Shown here piece by piece: positions 45,482 through 56,774 of a stretch of 64,000 nt of DNA. How positions within the stretch are numbered: the first letter of the stretch is position 1; each line of letters starts with the position of its first letter. Origin of the DNA: Sphaerulina vaccinii (Eukaryota > Ascomycota > Dothideomycetes > Mycosphaerellales > Mycosphaerellaceae); NCBI GenBank assembly GCA_022570795.1, contig JAKUDP010000014.1, positions 62,001 through 126,000 of the forward strand, written 5' to 3'. The position numbers were made by a program, and so were the translations under genes. The notes beneath the pieces were generated by a model, which did not search any database, had not been told where the DNA came from, and saw nothing but the letters and a program-made list of their open reading frames with translations.

Positions 45482-47679
45482 ATGGAAGAACCCACAGACG
45501 TCGCAACCCTAGTCTCGAGTCTGAACGCTGAGAGCGAAAGCGCAAGGAAATATGCCGTCTTCAAGCTGAAGGGGTTATTAAGTGACCCTTCTTTCGCGGA
45601 CGCGTTTATTCAGAATGGAGGTTTACCAGCGTTGAGACAGGCAGTGCTGGACACTACGGGGAATACGCAGGCGTACGCTTTGGGGAGTCTGGATGCGCTT
45701 TTGGAGTTGGATATGGGTTGGGAGTGTTGTGATCGGGAGATTTTGGAGAAGGTAGGAAACATATGCGACAACAGGATGTGTATGTTGTGAGGCTGATTGA
45801 TTGCATTGTTTAGGCACTCTCGCTATCGATTTCACATCCACTCGTCAACATCGTACGAAACGCCCTTACGCTACTCGTCCTCGTTGTGTCGCGACCCGTT
45901 GCTGCTGGCCAGGACGATGAAGGTTCTGCTGTATATGGTTTTCGAGCTATTCGACCTGCACTCGATCAACATCCCCAGTTCCTGGAATCTCTGGTACAGC
46001 GATTGAGCGCATCAGATCATCAGCTTTGCGCGAATGCGTTACAGCTGGTCAATGCGTTGATGCGCGATGCTGTACTCAATGGGGCTGAGCAAGAATGGCC
46101 GAAGTTCGTCAAGAGGTTGCAGGATCTGGGTGTGATGGGGTCAGTTGGAATGTTGATGAGAGGTGATGCGGCAAACTATGCAGATAGTCCTTTGTCGATT
46201 GCTGTGCTGGAGTTTCAGGATCTCACTAAGATTTTGCTGAGGAAGTGGAGAGATGTTATGGTAAATGTGGAACTGGCAGAGCATAAGCGCGCACTGAAGA
46301 CAATACACTTGCTCAGCAAGCCGGAGCCATACAACCCACCTATTGGAGCGAATGGAGTCAAGACTCGGAAGCACCATCCGGAGAAGTGGCGACGCCTTGG
46401 GTTTGAGACTGAGTCTCCAGCTTGGGAGTTCGACGAGACCGGATATCTTGGTATGATGGATCTGGTGGACTACACGAGGAGGAACGAGGAGACATATCAG
46501 AAGACACTCTTGGAGCAATCCAATATACCGAGAGAACAGCGCTGTCCGATTGCTCGAGCGAGTTTGAGTGTGACACTGGTGCTCTATGAGCTCTTTGAGA
46601 TTGACGACAGCACGATTGGCAGATTACCAGGATATCGAAACAGCTTCGATGGCGATCAGAGCGTTGATAGATTATACAAGCCTTTGCTCTTGCAATGGGG
46701 CCGACTACACACAGCATCCTTGAACACTTTCATCCGACTATGGAAGGACGCTGGAGCCGAGCATCAAGACATTTACAAGATCGAAGAAGTCGTCCGAGTT
46801 GTTGTTGAACGCATCATTGGAACCGCCAGCCGGAAGACAGATATAGCGAAAGTTGAAGAAGAGCTCCGCCTGGTCAGCCTCAGCACAGCTCGAAAATGGC
46901 AGATGGAGAACCTCAACGATGTGTATCAAGATGCATGGGGTCCGCATCTCGTCGAGGTACACGAGCAACTCCGTCATGAGAGTCTACAGTTCATGCGAGA
47001 ACAGCGCATAAGATGCTTACTCCAAGGCTCGTGGTTCCCAGTATCAGCAACAGCAGACAATACATCCTGGAGATATGTTCGTCTCAGCCATAATCGTAGA
47101 TGGCTGCACTATCAGACCTTTCCAGCACAGCAAGATACTGCCCCAGCATTGGCGGATCTGCATGAGAAGCTTGATCTAAACAACGTCACATCCGTAGACA
47201 GCAATGTCACAGCTCCAGAACCACTGCAACGACCGCCCACTGCTGCTACTGTCAAAGCAGACGACAAGAGCTCAGAGACTCTGACCAATTCCTTGCGCGG
47301 ATCGGCGAAGACTTCCAACACGAAAATCACCATCCTCGGAACTCTCACCAACGAAGGCAAGCTCTCTTCACCCGATCGAGAAAACGAGCTCGCCCTGCTA
47401 GAACTTCTTCCACAAACATCATCTCTGGCATCCGAATGGCTTGATGGACTCCTCATGCTTCTTAATCAGTCTCCGATTACGAAGGATACAGCGAGACTGA
47501 TTGCTATGATTGAGGATTGGGGCGTGAGATTGAGGATGCTGAATTTGAGGTGGGAAGACGTTGATTGGGAGGCGCTGGAGAGGAGTGTTAAGGGGGAAGA
47601 GATGGATGTTAGGCCTGTGCCGAGTCGAGAGGGGATTGAGGAGGGGGATTTTTGGTATGCGTTGCCGGATGAGCAGTAG
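45482..47679 (+). CDS. ELMO/CED-12 family protein
   Basis: Seen: join(45482..45751,45814..47679), 711 aa, one 62-bp intron. The N-terminus is armadillo-like (LNAESESARKYAVFKLKGLL, GGLPALRQAVLDT). The ELMO-type core lies about residues 200-420 (FQDLTKILLRKWRD, RRLGFETESPAWEF, GMMDLVDYTRRNEETYQKTL). A PH-like region at about 480-580 includes CLLQGSWFPVSAT and WRYVRLSHNRRWLHY, and the C-terminal helical tail is acidic. Known: ELMO proteins pair with DOCK-type exchange factors to activate Rac and control polarised growth; fungal members are linked to hyphal and infection-structure development. The DOCK partner is not in this window. Confidence 0.87.
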
Positions 47680-48245
47680 TATGGGATGCCTTGCACTGCT
47701 ATTATTACCAAGTTTCAAGACGATTACTCAGCTGATGACAACGCGGTCGATACGAACACACGGGCCAGGAGAAAGATTTCGAGTTTGTCCAAGACGTCCA
47801 AGCGGAAGGTCCGCAAGACTTGCGCAGCAATACCTTGACATTCGCATGACCAACACGGAAGCGATGCGTTTTCTGTCCACAGGACTGGGCCGCATGGATG
47901 GTGTCCTATCCCCTGGCTGTATATGTGGACAGAAAATGTATGGCTTCCGTGTTGGCTATGTGGACATCAAGGTATTGAAAGTATTGCGGACCTTCAACAT
48001 TGCAGAGATATACGCATGCGCTCATCGTCGACAAGCCGAAGCTCGCAAAGCTGGAGATTGCTTCCTATCGTCCGAAAGAAGGATTTGCCCAAAACAGGCA
48101 AAGCGCCAGGTACAGAAAACATGCTGCATAGATAAGAAAATCTCTACCAGAAGCAATATCATCAACGACTTCATGAGCCTGCACAAGACTATTGCTTGCT
48201 TCGAGCCCGCCATCTCATCAAGGAGGCCTCCAAAACTTAACCACA
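47680..48245. other. intergenic region carrying a long inverted repeat
   Basis: Between ELMO-like and GST genes. It holds no credible ORF but contains the fold-back described separately (47805..47995). Confidence 0.5.
47805..47995. repeat. long imperfect inverted repeat / hairpin
   Basis: Left arm 47805..47881 and right arm 47924..47995 are reverse complements with a 42-nt loop. The inner 32 bp (47850..47881 with 47924..47955) pair with one mismatch and two G-U. Outward follow 8 more pairs, AATACC-type and GAAGGTCCGCAA blocks that pair perfectly, and one small indel. Most differences between the arms are transitions. It could fold as a ~190-nt RNA hairpin on either strand. Confidence 0.85.
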
Positions 48246-48983
48246 ATGCCTCTAAAACTAATCTCAGCAACGCCCTCAGCCTACGCCCGGATAAACCGCA
48301 TCGCCCTCCTAGAAAAGTCCATCCCGTTCGAACTCCTCAATGAAGTTCCCTGGAACAGTACAACCGCAACACCAGAACACAATCCTCTCGAGAAACTTCC
48401 CATCTTAATTCTCGAAGATGGTTCTTCAGTCTATGACAGCGCACATATTCAAGAATATATCATACAGAAATATGCCGATCGAAAGCCAGCTTTGTTACCA
48501 GAAGGCATCGACAATGGTCTACAAGCGAGACAGATTCAGACTCTTGCTGAAGGAATGATGGAAGCTGTGACTTTGTGGTTTTTTGAAAAGGCGAGAGAAC
48601 ATCCTAGTGTTGAGTGAGTACCTTATGCTCGGACGAAGCGAATGAAAAATGAACGCACTGCGGTAATAGTAGAATAAATCTAATAACACATTCTGCTCAG
48701 ATGGCAAGCCCGTCAAGATCGCAAAATCTCCGGAGCCGTCAAAGCCTTCAGCACTTATGCCGAAGCAGCAAATGGTGGTAATGAATGGCTTGTCGATAAT
48801 GTCTTTTCGATAGCGGATATCGCGGTTGGTTGTGCGCTGGGCTGGGTAGAGTTCTTTGAGTTACGGCCGGGTTGGAAGTTGAAGTATCCTGCTTTGGAGC
48901 GCTGGTGGGAGAAGGTGAGTGAGAGGGAGAGTTTTAGGCAGACTATGCCTGTTATGTTTGATTTGAAGGATAAGGTGGTTTGA
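48246..48983 (+). CDS. glutathione S-transferase family protein
   Basis: Seen: join(48246..48613,48701..48983), 216 aa, one 87-bp intron. N-terminal thioredoxin-like domain (KLISATPSAYARINRIALLEK, EHNPLEKLPILILEDG, VYDSAHIQEYI), with the cis-Pro in KLPIL and the glutathione-contacting (D)S of YDSAHI. The C-terminal helical domain has NEWLVDNVFSIADIAVGCAL (the N-capping SIAD motif) and the ending YPALERWWEKVSERESF. Known: GSTs conjugate or reduce electrophiles with glutathione; the short N-terminus and Ser-Ala start resemble bacterial YibF/GstB-like enzymes. Substrate unknown. Confidence 0.92.
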
Positions 48984-51144
48984 GAGGAGGTATGACAGTT
49001 CTTTTGCAGTGTCACGATAGTAGTTGATTCGAAGTACGTGCTAGAGAAGTCGACTCACTTCCTATCCCTTAGGGTTGCCCGAAACTTCTGGGATGACGAT
49101 AAGGTCTTCGACTGGACATTTCGCCAGACTCTGAATCAGCGATCTGAATGAGTGGAGGAATATGAGAATGTCTGGAGGTTCGTGGAGCGATCGATCAAGG
49201 GTGTAGCCTTGAATCCTGGAAAGTCTGAATTAGTGATATTCTCAAAATATCATCTTACAAGAACTATGTCTACGCACCAATAGGAACTTGCCTCCGGTTT
49301 CTGTGTTGCAACTCACGTCGCAGTGAGACAGGCTTCTTGTCTGCGCATCCAATTGAGTAATGAAATGACATCTGTCTGACTGCGTGAGTGCGATTTCCTA
49401 TCAAGCAGTCACAGAAGAGAACGTATCTGCGACTTTGCTCTTTTATCTCGTCTGCGATTGATCACAGCACCTCAGCGTTCTCTGGTATGCGTTGCCAAAG
49501 GGACGGCAGTGAGGCATCTTCACCACCATAGAATATTGGCATACCCAGAGATGCATCAGTAGAATACTGGAACGAACAGTGCCACAGCTCGTGGCCGTGG
49601 CTGCCACGAACGTTCTGTCACATGGTCGTTATGAGTCTAGCCTCAACGGCTTGGTTATCCTCCATAGCGTACCTTCGCAGTGAAACCAGACCACTCGCCT
49701 CGATAGTTCAATGTTTCGCTACCGAAACTGCTTCTTGTCAAAGGCTGAAGGTTTCCAGAGCTTCTGACGATAGTTTCACAAGCCAGTTCTGAGCTTCCTG
49801 CTTCAGCCGTTCAACCTGCAGGAATCGTGGAGCAACGGCGACTTGTCACTCGTCGGCCGGCAACCGAAACGCTTCCGGTTTGGATGTACATAAGACGGAA
49901 CAACCAATGCGGTGCAAGAGAGCTTGCTGCGAACTGATATGCAGTACGTACGCCTTTCGTAGTGTCTGCCGGAATCGCAATTGCGCTCGGCTCGAGCGCT
50001 CAGCATCGAAAATGCTTCATGTTCGCTCATATATGATGTTGGTATGGAAATGGAAACAAGCGCGAGGTTATCTCCATTCATCGGCCCTAGTCAAAGTCGC
50101 TACCGAATTTGAGGATATATCCCTGTTCGATTCTAGGTGACGCAGAAATGCTGTAGCTTTGAAGCTGCTCGCAGGACAAACGCCTCGAACGAACCTGCTT
50201 GTTGCGCGTTATCAGAGTCGCGAGAGTTTCGCTCACCATCACCGGCAAAGGCGCACGATAGGCTGTGAAGTCTTTGGGCATGAGGCGCTACGCTTTCATC
50301 CGGTGATCAACCCTAGGAGTGCGTACCTGAAAGGCGGGCATGCGGGCACGCAGGATGGCATGCTCGGCACCAAGGGTGTGATGATGAATGCATCCTGTCA
50401 GCAGCAAGGAGACCCGAACTATGGCCATGAATGAGCAATCACCGAAGCAAGAGGGTGTGGTATCCCATTGCGATCAGCGTGCATACCGCGTTTGTCTGTC
50501 CAATGTGTTGTTTTGGTCGCTCGACCAGGTGCAACCCGTTTGGTGAACGACCGATCAAGTCTGGCAGGCTGGCGGAGGTCTGGTACGAAACAAGAAACGC
50601 CATCGCGCGACCAGTGCGCTGGTAGCCGGATCGATCTCCAGGATCGTTCCCTGTCTGTCGCATTCATATTCTTCATCCAGCTTACCACTATGACCTTGGT
50701 TGTGGGTGCGGTGGCGCACTTTCAACGAGGGAGCAGTCTGCTGTGGGAAAGCTTGGAGTGGATCACAATCGTGGTTGATGATGAAGCGAATCGAATCGAG
50801 TGATTAGTGGCAGCGCAATCCTTCCATCACTTCGCTCGCGGTTCGTGGCTCGAAGTCTATAACATTCAGCTGACGGAGCCACAGCAGGGCTGAGAGGGTT
50901 GTTAACGGAGATACTATATTTTGGGCACAGCATGCTCTCGCAACTCGCATAACCACTTCCCTTGCCGCCGTCCTAGATCCGACGTGCAGACGTGCATATT
51001 GATACTCTGCAAGGTCTCACACCGATTCGGTACTCAATTCATCTCGCCACTTTAGAGCTGGTCACCTTTCTATTCTCACTTCCGCTACCTTCGATTTTCT
51101 ACAGGCCCTGTCAGGCAGACTGTCACTCCGAACTTACGGCAGCA
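48984..51144. other. 2.2-kb gene-free region
   Basis: Only small overlapping ORFs on both strands, none with domain-like sequence. No transposase, long repeat or ncRNA-family copy found. The last part presumably includes the promoter and leader of the following gene. Confidence 0.4.
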
Positions 51145-52625
51145 ATGGCCGCGACAGTTCAGATCACGCCTGACGAGTACGACACGTTGCCGCCCTCCAT
51201 TCAGTAAGTTCATCTTCCCGTACCTCAGCATACCTACACCGGCCAGCGTGAGACATTTGGATGCATCCGCATTGGCGGATCCAGTTCGAAACATCAACGG
51301 CACCTGCTCAACCAGTCACTAACGCCTGAGACAGAAAGAAATACTTTTCCTCTGTTGAACGACTACGAATCCTACAGCAAGCTGCCTCAGAGAGACGTCA
51401 GAAGCAGTCCTCACCGCCACGAAAGCAGGCTTCTCTGGATGCCATCCGACCTCCAAGACCATCGACATCTCTATCAAGTTATAGTCGACATCACCTCAGG
51501 AATGCTGATGTCCCACTCCTCGAAGACGTTAATGAGGACCAAGCCTTGCGGTTTCTAGCGTTGCCGGACAAGATCAAGCGTGCACACTTCAACACAGAGG
51601 AGCTCGTGCTACTGACCCAAAGCTCGAATCGAGTACTGCGAAATCTTCAACAGGCTCGGTCACCCACGTCTCCCACTTCTCCTACATGGTCATCGACGGA
51701 TCGCAGTCAGAGTGTAGCGTCTATCAGGTCACGGGAGACTGCACCCGCAGGCGTGGAGAAAGATTGGCATGAAGAAGGAATGGCAACACTCATGAGTGGA
51801 GACTTCAGACGCAGCGAGCCGAATCTGCTACGGAACTTCTCAAGACGCCAGAACAGCGTCTCTTCTTCTTACTCAATGGCATCCACCGCCACTGACCTCC
51901 ACCGGTCGAGCACTCGCAAAGCCTCGTTCTCTCGCAGGCGGGCTGCACTGGCACCTTTGCCACTTCCACCACCAACACTCTTGCCTATCGTACCGAAAGT
52001 GAAGGCTGCAAACATCCAGCCGGCTGTACCTCCTTTGCCATCGCCGGTCATCAAGGAGCCTGCACCATCCTCGCCTGTGGACGTACTAGCCGAAAGTAAG
52101 CCACGATACTATGGAGATTCACAAGCACGTTCAAAACTTCGCACTTTCCTTGCCTCACCAGAAAAGTTCGACGAAGCTTTAGAGTTCGGTTTTCCAGCTG
52201 CAGATCTCTACCACGACGACGATGATGATTCTACATCGTCCGCGATGACTCCACGAACACCTATAGATAACTCCTTTCCTATGACCCACGGATCCGTAGA
52301 CTCCGGAATCAGCATACCACTACACACCAAGAAAGGCAGTGCCAACCTAAGAAGTCTCACACCAGATCTCGATGGACGCGAGATGACTTTGAAATTGACC
52401 CTCACGAGAAAGGACCTTCGAGCTCCTGGAGCTGATCAACAACTTTATTCTCTTCAACGGACTCAGGTTTCTGGCGTTGATATTGAGTCTACGTCGGATC
52501 CTTTGGCGCTGGGAAGTTTAGTCATTTGTGATGATCATTCTGGGAATCATGGGGCTTTTGCTGTGAGGGAGCAGCCTTCGAAACGAGGCTTGAAGAAGTT
52601 GTTTAGCAATATTCGGAAGCGTTGA
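51145..52625 (+). CDS. Ser/Pro/Arg-rich protein, function unknown
   Basis: Seen: join(51145..51203,51335..52625), 449 aa, one 131-bp intron. The start MAATVQITPDEYDTLPPSIQ leads into a charged helix (KKYFSSVERLRILQQAASER). Then come low-complexity, phosphorylation-prone stretches (RSPTSPTSPTWSSTDRSQS, RRQNSVSSSYSMAS), a Pro-rich tract and a more ordered part (KLRTFLASPEKFDEALEFGF). The end is basic (KRGLKKLFSNIRKR). The SPEKFDEALEFGFP block and the basic end recur in fungal cell-cycle or septation-type hypothetical proteins as far as I recall, but I cannot name a family. Confidence 0.7.
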
Positions 52626-52973
52626 GTGTTTCTCTTCGTGTATTCATGTTGCTTTTGAGCTTCGTAGTTGTGTTATCAGCGTGGAGAGGAGAGGAGAGTG
52701 TCACAGCGGGCTGTGACTGTACCGATAGTCTGCTCAAGAGCAGTCGATATCCTGATATAGCATGTGTGTTGTATCATTAGCCAGAAAGGCGAAGAACGAC
52801 CAAGTCATCAAACTCATATTTATTCCGTTTAAACGTTTCACCGATCGTTGCTCATGACGTGTCACCTTCGCGTTACACTCTACCAAACTCCCTTCTCTCC
52901 ACCACAACAAACACCCTCTTCTCCCCATCCCCCATTTGCCCTCCGTACACAATATAACAACCACAACCCAGTC
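52626..52973. other. intergenic region
   Basis: About 350 bp. The part before 52974 is C/A/T-rich leader (ctccaccacaacaaacacc). No other feature. Confidence 0.4.
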
Positions 52974-54379
52974 ATGACCGACTTAATCTCCCTCGAAAAA
53001 GACCCCCGCCTCTTCCTCTACACCTCCCTAACAGCCGGTTCCTCCCACATCGTAACAGCCACTTCGCGTTTAGAAACAATTCTAAAAGCGAACAAAATTC
53101 CTTATCAAGCTATTGATCTTGCTACGGATGAACTTGCGAAGAAGTTATGGCAGAGGAGAGGAGGGAAGAGGAAGTTGCCGGGGTTGGTTAAGGAGGGGTT
53201 CGTGTTGGCGGTGAGTGCAATCATGCTAGAGGAGAGGAGGGAGGAGGGGGAGTGAGGGGAGCGAGATGATGGTTTGCTGATTATGCTGACTCGCTGCGCT
53301 CGTAGGATCTGAACGAAGTAGAAGAATGGAATGAATTCGGAGAATTGAAAGAGAATATTGGACCGCTACCAGCGAACAATGCTGTACCAAAGACAGGAGG
53401 ACCTGTAGGGATACAGACTGCGCCGGCACTTTCACATAATGTCACATCAGCACCATCTGCGTCAAGTGCTTCTGCGAAAAAGGCTGAGGTGCCTGCTCCT
53501 GTGGCTAAGAGCCAAGGGATTGCGCTGCCTGGAGCTGCGGAAATTGCAAAGAAGGCAGCTGAGAAGAAGGCTACTGGTTCTGTGACAGTCGCGAAGGGAG
53601 CTGTCGTGGGTGGACCGGCAAAGATTGAGGAGACGGAGAAGAGGTTGGAGGGGAGTCAGAAGGAGGAGGAGGAGACGAAGAAGGAACATGAGCAGACGAA
53701 AGATGAGCCTACTACGAAAGACGAAGAGACGAAAGACGGGCCTACAACGAAAGATGAGAAGGAAAGCGGGAAACCACCTCTGGCTGCGAGCATAAGAGGT
53801 GGTCCAGCGAAGATTGCGGCTATCAGCGCGAGGATGGAAGAGAGGAGGAAGAATGACGAGGAGACAAATCAGGACAACGATGAACCAGCAGCAGTTGCGA
53901 AGGTTGCAGGTGGTTCAGAGAAAGTCGCAGCTACGAACGAGAGGCTAGAGGAGAGCAAGGCAGACGTCACAGCATCTTCGGAGACGACGACTGAAAGTGC
54001 AAAAGAGGAGGAATCAGAAGAGACAGAAGCGAAGGACGACATTCCAGAGGCCAATGCTGCAGCAAAGGAATTGAAGATCGGCGAGCCGCCTATTGAAGAT
54101 GTGGTCAAGCGTAGCGAACCTGCTCAAAAGCCAGATGAGGACAAGACAGAGAAGGAAACGAGTGATATCATCAATGTTCCAGGGCGTAATGCTGGTAGTA
54201 CGCTGGAGCAATTGAAGGAGTTGAAAGACCTAGGATCAAAGGACGGGGAAGATGATGAGGCAGAAGAGAAGAAAGATGATGATATACCCGAAGCCAACGC
54301 TGCAGCGAAGGCACTAAAGATTGGTGAGCCGACTACGGAAGCTGCTGCTGTCGTCGTCGGAGATGAGAAACCCACTTGA
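52974..54379 (+). CDS. SH3BGR-type thioredoxin-fold protein with long Glu/Lys tail
   Basis: Seen: join(52974..53210,53306..54379), 436 aa, one 95-bp intron. Residues ~1-100 match the SH3BGR glutaredoxin-like fold (PRLFLYTSLTAGSSHIVT, TILKANKIPYQAIDLATDE, LPGLVKEGFVLADLNEVEEW) but lack a redox CxxC, as in that family. The rest is highly charged: three related units around GGPAKI (GGPAKIEETEKRLE, GGPAKIAAISARMEE, GGSEKVAATNERLEE) and two copies of DIPEANAAAK-x-LKIGEP. These look like internal duplications. Function of fungal members is not established. Confidence 0.83.
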
Positions 54380-54618
54380 TGGAGGCGATCAGTGTCAAGG
54401 GCGTAGTATCAGTAATTCAAACGAGTACGATTATCATGAATCCAATGCTATCATGTATCATTTCTCGGACATGTTCGCTCGCCTGTCATATGCAGTTCTT
54501 GGCAAAGTGACGATGATGATGATGATCCCAGCCACCTCGAAGCGGAAACGCCAGACCTGCCATCTCCATTCACTCGCATCGCAAAACATGTCTCAACACC
54601 ATCCCGCCCTTTGCGCTG

Positions 54619-55848
54619 ATGTTCCAACAACACATCGCCGCCATGCAGCAGACTCCCCAACGAAGTCGCTATAGTTCTGGCCATGGACGAGGAGGTAGCG
54701 CATCCCGCAGCAGCAGAGGACGAAATGACAAAGGCGGGCCCGGTCGAACTGGACGACTCCGCGGCCTCTTCGACGGCATATGGCACTGTGACTGCTCTCC
54801 TCGCTTACCCGCCGAACAATTCAAAGTAAAGAAAGAAGGTCCTAACAAAGGTCGAGATTTTTATACTTGTCAGCAAAGTCCAGAATCGAAGAGGTGTGGG
54901 TTTTTCTTGTGGGCTGAAGAGGCGCGGCCGAGGGAGGCTGCTGTTGTGCTGGGGAATGGGAGGAGGGAGACTCATCAGCATAATGCTGAAATTCAAGAAG
55001 GTTGGAGCGCTGGGAGAAGGGAAAGGAGTAGGGACAGGACTGTGAGGTTTGTTTCGCCGAGTCTGAGTCCGACGCAGAACGCTGCTGGGATGGCGGGAAA
55101 TGGGGTGGGTGTGAAGAGGAGTTTGAGGCAGGCTGGTTTTGAAGAGGATGAGGATGACGATGATGAGTATGGGTTGACGAGGGAGGATGAAGAAGAGCTG
55201 GCGCAAGTGGCCGATTCATCGCTATTCCAAACACCCCAGAAGCCTCAGAGCAATAATATGGGGGTCTATGCTACGCCTAGTTCTGAAGATCAGGCTGGAG
55301 GAAAACAGCGCACACCGAGGAAACTTCCTTGGCTGGAAGAACCTGTCACGCCGGTGTCTACGAAGAAGAGTATTGGTGACTATTTCGCTACTCCTTCGAA
55401 ACAGCAGGATGAGATAACAGACACTACTACTGTTACTTATCCGGAACTGCCATCCACTCCTGCTCCTCGAGAAGAGCCCGCGATCTTAGAACCGCCCTCC
55501 CCGTCTCCTGCGGCACGCTTCAAGGACTCTCTGGCCAACTCGACAGAAGATAGTTTGACGAAAGAGGTGCTCAAGGAGCTCAGCTCGGTACAGCTTCCGA
55601 AAGCTACGATCGAGAGACTGCGATCTATTCTGACGAAACACGACTTGAAGACGCATGGGATCAAGATGGGGAGGGATGTTAGCAGAAGTGCTTTGCAAAA
55701 GAAGGAGGAGAGAGTGAAAGAATTGGAGGAGCGGGTGAGGCTACTGGAGCAGGAGAGGAATCTCAAATCGAGCGGGAGAGGAAAGCGGCATGAGATTGTT
55801 GTGCACCAGGATGAGGAAGATGGTGAGGAGACGGATGTGGAACTATAA
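54619..55848 (+). CDS. GRF zinc-finger protein with C-terminal coiled coil
   Basis: Seen: intronless, 409 aa, ATG at 54619. A basic Gly/Arg/Ser-rich start precedes a GRF-type zinc finger with C57, C59, C84 and C93 (HCDCSPRL, GRDFYTCQQ, RCGFFLWAEE). The middle is Ser/Pro-rich with acidic DEDDDDEY. Near residue 249 KKSIGDYF resembles a PCNA-interacting (PIP) box. The C-terminal ~60 residues form a heptad coiled coil (KEERVKELEERVRLLEQERN). Known: GRF fingers bind single-stranded DNA in TOP3A, APE2 and NEIL3. Inference: a nuclear DNA-repair or replication accessory factor. Confidence 0.86.
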   Translation: MFQQHIAAMQQTPQRSRYSSGHGRGGSASRSSRGRNDKGGPGRTGRLRGLFDGIWHCDCSPRLPAEQFKVKKEGPNKGRDFYTCQQSPESKRCGFFLWAEEARPREAAVVLGNGRRETHQHNAEIQEGWSAGRRERSRDRTVRFVSPSLSPTQNAAGMAGNGVGVKRSLRQAGFEEDEDDDDEYGLTREDEEELAQVADSSLFQTPQKPQSNNMGVYATPSSEDQAGGKQRTPRKLPWLEEPVTPVSTKKSIGDYFATPSKQQDEITDTTTVTYPELPSTPAPREEPAILEPPSPSPAARFKDSLANSTEDSLTKEVLKELSSVQLPKATIERLRSILTKHDLKTHGIKMGRDVSRSALQKKEERVKELEERVRLLEQERNLKSSGRGKRHEIVVHQDEEDGEETDVEL

Positions 55849-55938
55849 CGAAGAGCATGAGCGAGCTTTTGATCTATGATACCCATTTGCTGCATTATAT
55901 TTATTACAAGAATTGGACAAAACAAACAAAAAGACATA

Positions 55939-56114
55939 TGGTCTCACCACGATTCGAACGTGGATCTCTCAAAGATAGATGACTGATTAGGCCATCTAAA
56001 CGGTATGTTGGTTTGTGAAGGTCTCCGCCTTGCACTCCTGCACTCACCTTCGGAGAGGCTTTGTGCAGGCATCCGCTTCTCTACTGAGCGTGCTGACCGT
56101 TGCACTACAAGACC
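55939..56114 (-). tRNA. tRNA-like gene with a ~104-nt insertion near the anticodon loop
   Basis: Read on the minus strand: acceptor GGTCTTG (56114..56108) pairs with TGAGACC, discriminator A at 55939. D arm GTGC/GCAC with loop AACGGTCA. T arm CCACG-TTCGAAT-CGTGG is a perfect B box. Anticodon-stem halves CTCAG and TTGAG pair, but about 104 nt separate them. A TATA-like CTATATTC lies near -26 (56137..56144) and TTTTT follows about 8 nt after the 3' end. The nucleotide at position 33 reads A in the simplest alignment, so the anticodon is not assigned. It is either an unusually long intron or an insertion in a tRNA pseudogene. Confidence 0.7.
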
Positions 56115-56248
56115 TGGACGACTGGCGATGGATTCGAATATAGAGCTCACCCATGAGAAGCACACTGCAGAATACGATCACCACAGCTCATGGGCAGATC
56201 TGGAGCATGAAAGTGACCTACAAGTACAGTCTCACATCACCCATCCTC

Positions 56249-56402
56249 AACAGTCGTCCAAGGCCTTCGTGGCCTAGTCGGTAAGTCGTTAGCTAGGCTG
56301 ATGCTCACATGCAACATAGGAACTCGATGCTTCAGAATTAATATGGCTCTGACCGCATGTCCGTCCAGTGTTACACCTACGGTCCTGAGGTGATTGTTTT
56401 GC
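56249..56402 (+). ncRNA. novel Pol III-type ncRNA, array C copy 1
   Basis: Starts 135 bp from the tRNA-like gene. Carries an extra hairpin AGGCC-TTCGT-GGCCT just before and overlapping the A box TGGCCTAGTCG, as do copies 2 and 3. P2 TTAGC (56289..56293) with GCTGA (56297..56301). Closing helix AACAGTCGTCC with GAGGTGATTGTT, with a G-U at the eighth pair. T-run GTTTTGCC. The upstream box is not clear in this copy. Confidence 0.75.
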
Positions 56403-56513
56403 CTTTCACGTCCTTTCTTTTGCGAGGATGAAGCTCCCACTCCACCACTATCTTTTGCTGACATCAAGCCTCAGATACCAGCTATCATATATGAACCAAG
56501 ATTGTCTGCTTCC

Positions 56514-56666
56514 AACAGTCGTCTCAGGCCTTCGTGGCCTGGCGGGTAAGTCGTCAGCTATGCTGATGCTCACATGCAGATGCGTTGATAGTGTACTGAG
56601 TCCAAGCGTAGGACTAATCGATCAAGGCACGACCTTGGAGTTACCAGTTGAGGGCGATTGTTTTGC
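56514..56666 (+). ncRNA. novel Pol III-type ncRNA, array C copy 2
   Basis: CATATATG at 56486..56493 (-28). AGGCCTTCGTGGCCT hairpin. P2 TCAGC/GCTGA with loop TAT. Two inner hairpins: AGTCC/GGACT and CAAGG-C-ACG-A-CCTTG, the latter repeating the GGC...ACC pattern of array A. Closing helix with AGGGCGATTGTT. 3' TTTTGCC. Confidence 0.8.
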
Positions 56667-56774
56667 CATCCACTCAGCTTCTACGTCGCAACGACAAAGG
56701 CTCTACGACTCTCCTTTGGAGCTGATCAGCTGCACGATCAATATGTCATATACGACCTCAGATTGTCTTCTCTC

